64,000 nt of DNA. Source: Protopterus annectens. Lineage: Eukaryota; Chordata; Ceratodontiformes; Protopteridae. The translations under genes were made by a program, and so were the position numbers. This document shows, piece by piece, positions 55,765-64,000 of this stretch. Where the stretch lies: the NCBI RefSeq assembly GCF_019279795.1, contig NC_056744.1, forward strand, positions 900,129,904 to 900,193,903. Direction: 5' to 3'. Below the pieces are notes generated by a model. It searched no databases. It was not told the origin of the DNA and saw nothing but the letters and a program-made list of their open reading frames with translations. Position 1 is the first letter of the stretch. Each line of letters opens with the position of its first letter.

Positions 55765-55880
55765 TTTTAATTTTATTTATTTATTTTTTTACATTTGTTA
55801 ACCACTTTAGCTCACTGTACACAAGTGTCCCTTTTAGGGGTGACCCAGGAGCACTGTCTGGTTAAGTAAATTACTCAGAG
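55765..55880 (-). repeat. SINE/L2-type 3' end (minus)
   Basis: Reverse complement: GAGTAATTTACTTAACCAGA, CAGTGCTCCTGGGTC and GTGGTTAACAAATGTAAAAA with an AAATAAATAAAT tail. It combines the CORE-like word seen at 52690 with the L2-type ending. Confidence 0.5.
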
Positions 55881-55881
55881 G

Positions 55882-56331
55882 GGTCTTTGGTGCAGGCTGG
55901 AGAAGTTGTTTGACCGCAACTGAGCTACAAAATATAAGTATTTTTTGATTATTTTAACAGATTACTGTTTTTATAATTTAATATATATAAAGCACTTTGT
56001 CTATTCAGAATCTTCAGAAATCTTTTTCTGTTTAAAAACTTTCATAGCTTGTTGTCTTAGGCTATTGTATAAACTGAAACATTTACTCTGTGTAATTATC
56101 TCTTGGCTAGTGGGGCTGGTTCTTTTGTGTTCTTGTAAAAATAAAGTTGTGTTTCTGGTCTTTGGTGCAGGCTGGAGAAGTTGTTTAGCTACAAAATATA
56201 AGTATTTTTTGATTATTTTAACAGATTACTGTTTTTATAATTTAATATATATAAAGCACTTTGTCTATTCAGAATCTTCAGAAATCTTTTTCTGTTTAAA
56301 AACTTTCATAGCTTGTTGTCTTAGGCTATTT
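55882..56331 (+). repeat. Tandem duplication, period about 275 bp
   Basis: GGTCTTTGGTGCAGGCTGGA to TTGTCTTAGGCTATT occurs at 55882-56072 and again at 56157-56331 with almost no differences except an 11-base gap (GACCGCAACTG). The long open frame 55945-56418 is a product of this duplication. Confidence 0.9.
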
Positions 56332-56711
56332 TGTCCCACCCTCCCTCCCTGTTGGTGTCTTGCTCTTATACTTGGTGGCTTTGCCGCCCTAGTTACTGTG
56401 ACACACCTCCCAGTATAGTGTCATTAGCTCATTCTTCTTAATACAGAGAGAACATTTGATAAGGCCTTCTGTTCCTCCTTTTACCTTTTCAAAAAGTAAA
56501 ACAAAACTTTTTTTTTTCTTCTTCGCCTGAACCTTCTTGTGTTCTGACTGTCCTTCTCAAACATATTGGAAATATACAGTATATTTCAGAGCATTTGTTA
56601 TAACTGTATTTGGTATAACAGATTTAAGTATTTTTAGCCTGTTTATACAGCTCTGCATTCTATTTAAACTGTTTTTGTGTTGATTAACTGTTTTGCACTC
56701 TTAAAAGTTAT

Positions 56712-57400
56712 TTGTTATAGCATTTACTGTCTGTTTTTCCTTGTCTCTGTAAAAAAAAAAAAAAAATCTCTTGTTTAGTTTCAGAGTTGCTGATCCCTGA
56801 TCCATTGCCTTATTAGGAAGTTTCTTTGCTTACCAGTGGGAGTGGGAGGCACTGAGCAGCCTTTGTGAAGTTTCAGCCAGAAACTAGTAGTCACCAACTC
56901 TGCACAGATCCTCGTGGTGGCCTGCAGAGTGATCCAAGCAGCAGAGAGCTAAAAGAGTGACTTTCTACCAGATATAAGTATTTTACTGTTATTGCCTGTT
57001 TTACTGCTACTTTAAGTGATTTCTGCATTTTACACTGTTTATTGCACTTTAAGTTACTAATTGTTGCAAATTGTTTCTGTAGGCTACACACTAAAGATTT
57101 ACAGCATTTATAGCATTTACTGTCTGTTTTCCTTATCTCTGTAATAAAACAAAAATCTCTTGTTTTCCCACTTTACTGAACTAGAGTAGTCCAGTTTCAG
57201 AGTTGCTGATCCCTGGGCTTTGTTTTTAGTTCCTGTTACTGATCCATTGCCTTATTAGGAAGGAGGGAAGTTTCTTTGCTTACCAGTGGGAGTGGGAAGC
57301 ACTGGGTGAAGTTTCAGCCAGAAACTAGTAGTCCATTGGTCGTTTTGGGCCAATTCCTAGCTCCCTTCAGCCCCTGCTATAAAACACGCTAAACTGTACT
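56712..57400 (+). promoter_or_regulatory. Duplicated 5' region of LINE D
   Basis: TATAGCATTTACTGTCTG starts two units about 393 bases apart (56716 and 57109). Each runs through TCTCTTGTTT, CAGAGTTGCTGATCCCTG, CCATTGCCTTATTAGGAAG, TTGCTTACCAGTGGGAGTGG and GTTTCAGCCAGAAACTAGTAG. Words shared with the copy C monomers (GTAGTCCAG, GGGAGTGG.A.GCACT, CAGAAACTAGTAGTCCATTG) show it is the same promoter-region module. A TATAAAACACG string lies at about 57379. Confidence 0.55.
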
Positions 57401-57602
57401 GCTGATCTGACCAGCATATCCTATAACTGAAAAGTTCATCTCTACTTGATTCCCAAGTAGACTATTCTCTATCTGTAAAGCCTAGCACTTACTCCTACAG
57501 TACTTGCACCTTGATAAAGCACTCTTATTATAGATAGTACCCCACCAGCCCAAAACCCACTTCCCGGAGTCCTTTGAAAGTTCTTTATCTACTACTTCTA
57601 GT

Positions 57603-58469
57603 ATGTCGAGGGATCAGTTGCTAGTGTCCTCTCCAGCTCAACTGGTGAACAATATTGAGGCAATGTTACAATTGCCTCATGTACACAGACAATCCTCTCC
57701 TTCTCCCACAAAACACAAATACATGCGAGAGATGCAACTATGCCAAACTGGAGGCTGAGCTCTCTCAACATAGGACTGGCAAGACCAGACAGGAGGAGAA
57801 GGCAACCACACACAATACATACCCAGTCACACATGGTACCATCACAACTTCAAATCATACACATACTCACACAAAGACATACTGGAGGCTCTGGTCAAAA
57901 TTTACCAAAACAGCAGAGGCCACCAAAGCAGACACCCAAACAACTACCACCTCACGACCCAACACATGCAACACATAGACCACACAGTCAGAGTGTCAAA
58001 CAGTCACAGCCCTTAAGGCCAAACAAAATGCCAGACACACTTGTCATTGGTGATTCCATAGTCAGGCACACTGACGTCCCGCTCACCAGACTGAGTAAGG
58101 AGAAGGTCACAGTAAGCTGCCTGTCGGGCTAGAATCCGCCACATAACGCAAGCACTCAGGTCTCTCAACAGCAGGTACAAGTACGACTCAGTCATTGTCC
58201 ACGCTGGTGTCAGCGACCTGAGACTACATGAACTCTCTGATTATGTAGCCCAGGCAGGTATGACCCTGACCTTGAGCAGTATCCTACCTTCACCTAGAAT
58301 GATGCCACAATACAGTGATAAGATGATCAGCTTTAATAATTGGCTTAAATTCTGGTGTCATTCAAAGGGGATCCAATGTCTGTCTGCCTGGGATGACATG
58401 CTGGACAACGGCTTGCACCTGTCACCCCTGGGCTTCCGGATATTGGCAAAGGCTCTTGCCACCCCATAG
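57603..58469 (+). pseudogene. CR1-like ORF1, copy D
   Basis: ATG at 57603 (MSRDQLLVSSPAQLVN) is followed by a 5-base deletion. The zinc motif (CYNCLMYTDNPLLLPQNTNT, then CERC) is in the next frame. A further shift leads into VIGDSIVRHTDVPLTRL (nucleophile intact). A 2-base loss near 58129 disrupts SCLSG. Block III reads HAGVSD instead of HVGVND, with a following deletion. DNGLHLSPLGFRILAKAL closes it, and a 1-base deletion creates TAG at 58467. Several indels but few substitutions in key blocks. Confidence 0.75.
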
Positions 58470-58539
58470 TGCCTTTTTAGGCAAGGCTCAAATTCTAAAC
58501 CTACCACCCTAGAACACCAAAAGGAAAAAACTAAGGGTA

Positions 58540-61271
58540 ATGCTGCTCAATGCCAGAAGTCTCAATCTCAAGATGCCGAGGCCCTTCTCAATATGGAGAA
58601 CATCGATGTCTGTGCTGTGACAGAAACCTGGTTCAAGGCTCCTGAGAGCACCCCAGCACTAACAGGTTTCACCTCATATCATACGCCCGCCCCAAAATCC
58701 GGACAACACCAAGAAAGGAGGGGTGTCCATATTCATAAAGGACACCCACACCTCAAGGTTGGGCAACGCACGATGCATCGGAGACCATCCAGGTGCAATT
58801 AACCATAGGCAAGACTGCTCTGCAATTTGTAGCATGTTACAGGCCACCCTCTCAAACTCAGGAACCTCACATGGCCTTCCTGAAAACATTGGAGGGATAA
58901 ATGTATCTCCAAACACCATCATACTAGGTGACTTCAACTACCCTAATATAGACTGGGAACACTACTCAAGCCCGAACACTCTAACCCAAAGATTCCTGGA
59001 GTTCATAAACTCAAATGCCATGGAACAACTAGTCACCATCCCCACAAGAGGTGAAAACATACTTGATCTCATCATCACGAACATGGGATCAAAATGTTCA
59101 ACACCGAAGTATACCCCTCACTGGTGAGATCAGATCATAAACTAATCTCGCTGGAGGTCCTCATCCCGCCCCACCTGAAACAAAAAGACCACAGTGAAAA
59201 ACTTCTCAAAAGCCGATTTCACACTTCTAAAAACTAGTGTGGTCTCCTTTAAGGCCCCTGAGCCAGTGGTAAACATTACTCAAACCGCTGAATCACTTAC
59301 AAATGCCTTCTACCAGCACCTACAGGACTGCATGGATCAGGCAATCCCAAACAAAACTAAGACTCTCTGTACCACCAGTCTGGTGGACCCCAGCCATAAA
59401 CAAGCTCTACAACAAAAGGAGGAAGCTACTACAAGATAGAGCAAAATCCTTGAAAGGTAAGACACCTTTGATCATTATAAGTAAAAACTAAGAGCTCTCA
59501 TAAAATCATCCAAGGCAAATTTTGAGAGAAAAATCGCCAAGGACTCTAAAGACAATCATAAGGCCTTCTTTAGCTATGTTAGAAACCTAGGAGGAAACTC
59601 CCAGATATGCTCAGAATTAGTTCAAAATGATGTGAAAATTACTGAACCTACACACATTGCTAACATACTGGCTGACAGGTTCAGTGCAAACTTCTCCCCT
59701 CCCCAAAAGGAGAGATATCTATTCCAGAGGATTGTAGCCCCAAACATCTCCAACGCCCAGGTGAGAACTGCCCTCACTAAGGCAAAAACACAGCATCCAT
59801 GGGACCGGATGGTGTCCCCGGCTGTGTGCTTCATGAACTCAACGAGGAATTAAACCCACAGTTAGGACAGCTGTTTAATCTTAGCCTCACCTCAGGACAA
59901 AGGAGTGGCACTGTGGTCCCACTTCATAAGGGCGGTGCCTCCACAGACCCTGGAAATTACCGCCCCATTAGCTTGACAAGCCTTATCTGCAAAGCCATGG
60001 AGAGGATCATAATGGAACTCATAAATAAAGACATAGGGAACTTGCAGACTTTGGATCCAACCCAGTTTGGCTTTGTCAAAGGCAGATCCTGCCTCTTAAA
60101 CTTGGTTGACTTTTTCGAGACAGTCACCAAGGCCATTGATGAGGAAAGGCAGTCCATACAGCCTACCTCGACCTGGCAAAGGCCTTCGACACAATACCCC
60201 ACTCAGGTATCATCGAAAAACTCATCAGCTTGAATGTAAACCCATACATCACAAGATGGGTTGCAAACTGGCTAGCGACAGAACCCACAGGGTCAGAGTT
60301 GCTGGAGCCATGTCAGACTCAAAGCCTGTCACAAGTGGTGTCCCACAGGGCTCAGTCCTGGGTCCACTCTTGTTCGGCATCTACTTTTCTGAAGTACAAG
60401 CAAACACAGGAGGGTTATGGCTGACAAAGTTTGCAGATGACTGCAAACTGGGCCATAGTCGAAAACACATCTGACACAGATATCCTCCAGAAGGGCCTCA
60501 CAGAAATGGATAACTGGTGCCAGAGCCATGGCCTGAAGTTAAACGCCAAAAATGCATAGTCATACCCTTCGGGAAAAACAAGGTTACCCCTAGCTACCAT
60601 ATAGGTGACAATCCACTGAGCACAGAAAAAGTCATCAGGGATCTGGGGACCCAAGTTGACAGTAGTCTTCGCTTGACACTCATGTTGCTAAAGTAGTTAG
60701 GAAAACCTTCTATATCGCCCACCTGATCATGAAGGGATTCACATCTAGATCAAGGGAGGTCATCGTCCCCTGTACTCATCACTCATTAGACCTATGATTG
60801 AGTACAATGCCCGTTCGAATGTATCTGACCAGACACCTGATGCAGCTTGAAAGGCCCCAAAAGTTCCTCACCAAAAGGATAAAGGGTCTCAAAATATGTC
60901 TTATGCTGCCCGACTGAAAGAACTCCAGCTTTATTCAGTCTCATACCGCTTGCTCAGAGGTGACCTGTGCCTGACATATAAGGCCATGTCAAACCCAGAT
61001 TTGATGAATATGCTTCACCTCAAAAATCTAGATCCCTCAGAACCACAAGGGCGGAGACTTAAACCTTGACACGGTTATAAATAGAACGTGCTGGAGGGAC
61101 AGATTCATCACCCAGAGACTCCCTATGCTGTGGAACAAAATCCCGGTACATGTGAGGCAGAGCACCTCGCTGGCCTTGTTCAAGAGGAATCTTGACCAAT
61201 GGATGGGAGATCGCAGATATACCCCAGGGATTACTTCAGTGTCACTGCTTGACAGAGGCACAGAAAAATGA
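58540..61271 (+). pseudogene. CR1-like ORF2, copy D
   Basis: MLLNARSLNLKM at 58540, then frame changes. Endonuclease blocks AVTETWF, ILGDFNYP and RSDHKLI are all present at DNA level. RT: DGVPGCVLHEL, NYRPISLTSL, TQFGFVKGRSCLLNLVDFF, LDLAKAFDTIPH (frameshifted), SGVPQGSVLGPLLFGIYF and an intact KFADDCKLG near 60430. At least ten 1-2 base indels (for example near 58575, 58690, 59125, 59490, 59790, 60150, 60460, 60550, 60675, 60810) break the frame. C-terminus ends LDRGTEK, stop 61269-61271. Confidence 0.8.
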
Positions 61272-61749
61272 TAGGCATAGTTTTTATTCAAACTAAAGGA
61301 AGCCACATAACTATGGGCTAGGCTTATAAATGCCCTTGGGCAGATAGCCTAGTATGAACCTATGAACCTATGAACCTATGAACAGTAGGTGAATGGGGGT
61401 AGAAGGATTAATGCTCTTTTATTACAGGAAGCAGCCCATTAATAGTTGAGAGTCTTAAAGGAAAACTACATCATTTCCTATAGTTTAACACAATCCTTAG
61501 GTTTCTTTTCTTCCTACAATATGGTTCCAGTTTTGCTGAACTTTTTAAAACTTTTATTTCCTTGTACTGGAATCAATGGAAGGGAAAGCCCACCTGCTTT
61601 TTTTAAACTTAACTTCTCGCATACTTTTAGGTTCATAGATTCATAGATGTGTACTAGGCTAATGGCCCTGGAGTCTTTACAAACCTAGCCCATAGGATTA
61701 CCCTGACATCGTGCCACCCGACCTTAGTTCCCAGTGCCTTTATCGAGTA

Positions 61750-64000
61750 GAGCCACTGGAATGATCCCCAGGGTGAATTTTCTATTTTTCTAATTTTCTA
61801 TTTCTCATCCACTCATCAAGGTTTCTCGTGAAGAGGGCCAGTGAGGTGCTCTGTTTGACATGTATGGGAAATCTGTTCCATAGCAAGGGCAGTCTCTGGG
61901 TTATAAACTTGTCCCTCCAGCACATTCTGTTGATTGTAGTAATGAGGTTGAGGTCACTGGAGCGTTTGGTGCGGAGGGATTGGGATTTTTTTAGATGTAG
62001 CATTTCTAACAGAGCTGGATCAGACATTGCTTTGTATGTCAAGCAGAGATCGCCTCTAAGTAGGCAATATGAGGCAGAGAATAGTTGGAGTTTTTTGAGT
62101 CTGTCCATATAGGACAAATATTTAAGGCATAGGATCCTCTTTGTGAGGTACTTTTGCAGCCTCTCTAGTTGTTGCAGGTGTCTAGTGAGGTACATGCCAA
62201 ATGAGGCATTGTACTCAATGACTGGCCTAATGAGGGAAGAGTAGAGGGAGACAATGACTTCTTTCTTCCTGGATGCAAACCCTTAGTAATGAGATGTGCC
62301 ACATATATTTATTTTATTTATTTTACATTTGTTGACCAGGCTAGTCTAGCTGGATACATGTCCATTTTCAGTAGAGGCCCGGGGAGATAAGCTCCAGTAC
62401 AGATAAATGAAAAACTTAGTAATCAATATACAAAATAAGACTAAATAAAAATATTCATATTAAACAAGCAGATTTCAGGTACATCAAGAGAAAAAAATAA
62501 AAGAAAAAAATGACTAAATAGCAGCATTAGTTGTAAGCAATGAATATTACAGGTTACAACATAAAATTCTGTGAGGACAAAAAGAAACTTGTAGTGCAAG
62601 AATGCTTATACTATACAATATGCAGGTATAAAATATAGATAAACAGAAAGACTAAGGTCAAAAGAGGAGACAGGTTAATTATATACAAATATAATGTAAA
62701 AGAAAAAAAATATTCTTCAGTAGGAAGTGTAAAGAGTGACTGGGCACAGTGTAGTTTAGGAGGAAATCTATATTTATAGGTAAAATAATATGTATTGGTT
62801 TATGAGTAGTGAGGGATAGGCAGAGCTAAGTTTAATCAGGTGGATAGAAGCCTAGTCAGGTTTAATCCTGGAAAGAAACCAGGACTATGGAACTCCATAG
62901 AAAGACTTTCTGACCACAGTGGCAATGTGGTGGTCAAGAGAGAGGCTGCTGTCAACCTTTGTTCCCAGATCTCTTATAACACCTTCTGTGTTCAGTGGAC
63001 TACCATTGATGTGGTAATTCATGGGAACTGGGTTTTTCCCAAAGGGGATGATGACACAATTTTTGGCGTTGAGCTTAAGGCCATGGTTCTGACACCAGTT
63101 GTTGGTCTCAGTGAGGCCTTTCTGTAGGATGTCAACAGCACTTGGGGAGTTAATAATAGCTCCCAACTTGCAATTATCTGCGTACTTTGTCAGCCAGAGA
63201 CCCTTTGTGTTGGCCTGGACTTCAGAGAAGTCAATAACAAAGAGGAGAGGACCCAGGACTGAATCCTGTGGGACTCCACTCGTGACTGGTCAGCAGTCTG
63301 ACTTGGAGTCTGCTACTTTCACACTGTGGGTTATATCTGTGAGCCAGTTTGCAACCCACCTAGGGATATAGGGGTTGATGCCTAGCTTAGTGAGTTTTTC
63401 TATGATTCCTGAATGGGAAATGGTATCAAATGCTTTGGCCAGATCAAGGTAGGCTGTATGAACCACCTTGCCTTCATCCACAGCTCTGGTGAATGACTCA
63501 AAGAAGTCGACCAAGTTGAGCAGGCATGATCTAGCCTTCACAAAACCAAACTGTGTGGGATCCAGAGTTTGGAGATTCCTTATATCCTTGTTTATTAGGT
63601 CCATGATGATGCATTCCATAGCTTTGCATATTAGACTCGTCAGGCTAATGGGGCGATAGTTCCCAGGGTCTGTAGTTGCTCCTCCTTTGTGGAGAGGGAT
63701 GACTGTAGCAGTGCGTCATTCAGTAGTGACAAAGCCTGAGATGAGGCTGTGATTGAACAAGGCACACAGGTGAGGTACCAGTTCACTCTGTAGTTCATGT
63801 AGAACACGGCCAGGGATATTGTCAGGTCTCATGGAAGCTGTATTTTTGGCCTTGGACAGTGCTGTTTTAACCTGTGCAGCAGTAATACTGGATGACTGGC
63901 AATCTACTGGTATTGTGATTGGTCCTTTGGGGGGGAGAGAGGGGTAAAGTTGGCACTGAATCTGTTGGGCAGTATATTAGCAAAATCTGTCTCGGTATAG
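61750..64000 (-). pseudogene. CR1-like ORF2, copy E
   Basis: From the right edge: NRFSANFTPL, AQVKTALSKAKNTASM, DNIPGRVLHEL, NYRPISLTSLICKAMECIIM, TQFGFVKARSCLLNLVDFF, LDLAKAFDTISH, SGVPQDSVLGPLLF and KYADNCKLG (FADD changed to YADN). After the insertion it resumes with EVIVSLYSSLIRPVIEYNAS and MYLTRHLQQLERLQKYLTKR, LRGDLCLTYKAMSDPALLEM and NRMCWRDKFITQRLPLLWN. TGA at about 63717 and 63300 and a shift near 61785 are present. Confidence 0.85.
62306..62895 (-). mobile_element. Nested L2/Jockey-type 3' fragment inside LINE E
   Basis: Minus-oriented insertion of about 590 bases. Its 3' end reads AGGCCTCTACTGAAAATGGA...CAACAAATGTAAAATAAATA, as in the LINE ending at 31955. A 4-base duplication CATA flanks it (62302-62305 and 62896-62899), and removing it rejoins the ORF2 codons for SFY and AHL. 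The coding part is absent. Confidence 0.7.

Larger units (their letters stand above)
56590..61383 (+). mobile_element. CR1-like LINE, copy D
   Basis: 5' region with two diverged monomer-like units, ORF1, ORF2, stem-loop (CTAGGC 61318-61323, GCCTAG 61347-61352) and four CCTATGAA-type units ending near 61383. ORF2 has many small indels, yet the catalytic blocks are the best preserved in the window. The 5' limit is approximate. Confidence 0.8.
61628..64000 (-). mobile_element. CR1-like LINE, copy E, interrupted, off right edge
   Basis: Minus strand: 3' tail with CTATGAATCTATGAACC at 61628, stem and 3' UTR, then ORF2 back to the window edge. It is split by a 590-base insertion at 62306-62895. 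It belongs with B and F. The 5' part lies outside the window. Confidence 0.85.

Noticed and set aside
55945-56418. 157-codon possible membrane protein
   Set aside because: Its length comes from a 275-bp tandem duplication of noncoding AT-rich DNA; no start context or family match.
1-64000. Long terminal repeat retrotransposon or endogenous retrovirus
   Set aside because: I saw no paired long direct terminal repeats, primer-binding site, protease, integrase or envelope-like frames anywhere in the window.

Overview
The window is vertebrate-type repeat DNA with no host gene that I can support. It is AT-rich and full of decayed transposons, microsatellites and tandem arrays, with introns and splice-like sites in DNA transposon genes. 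The dominant element is a CR1-like non-LTR retrotransposon whose 3' end is an 8-base tandem repeat (CCTATGAA). RTE-type and L2/Jockey-type LINEs, Harbinger DNA transposons and several tRNA-derived SINEs accompany it. The mixture fits a very large, CR1-rich genome such as a lungfish, but a shark, caecilian or basal ray-finned fish cannot be excluded from the sequence alone.

Layout. 1-1184: remains of a Harbinger Myb-like gene (minus), running off the left edge. 3724-6610: an almost complete RTE-type LINE (minus). About 7290-11482: a Harbinger element with a two-exon Myb-like gene (plus) facing a HARBI1-like transposase (minus). 12112-15370: old LINE tails and fragments. 15942-19908: CR1-like copy A. 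20126-21415: a TIR-bounded repeat, a LINE tail and an inverted repeat. 21668-24990: CR1-like copy B. 26360-28060: clustered tRNA-like SINE units. 28332-29820: a second Harbinger Myb-like gene (plus). 30403-31955: an L2/Jockey-type LINE. 32519-39550: SINEs, MITEs and small arrays. 41841-43594: a 31-bp minisatellite. 45337-51440: CR1-like copy C with a complete-looking 5' region made of tandem monomers. 54855-55531: an orphan RT fragment. 56590-61383: CR1-like copy D. 61628-64000: CR1-like copy E (minus), interrupted by a nested insertion and running off the right edge.

How the parts work together. The CR1-like family encodes ORF1 (a CX2C...CX2C zinc motif, a linker and an SGNH/GDSL-esterase domain) and ORF2 (endonuclease, reverse transcriptase and a C-terminal domain). 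Its 3' untranslated region can fold into a stem-loop (CTAGGC...GCCTAG) just before the CCTATGAA repeats. A tRNA-derived SINE at 32907-33052 carries the same tail, so it was probably mobilised by this LINE. All protein-coding copies in the window are broken. The most interesting observations are the monomeric 5' region of the CR1-like LINE, the LINE/SINE tail sharing with apparent covariation in the stem, and the insertion of copy C into a tandem array that marks both of its ends.
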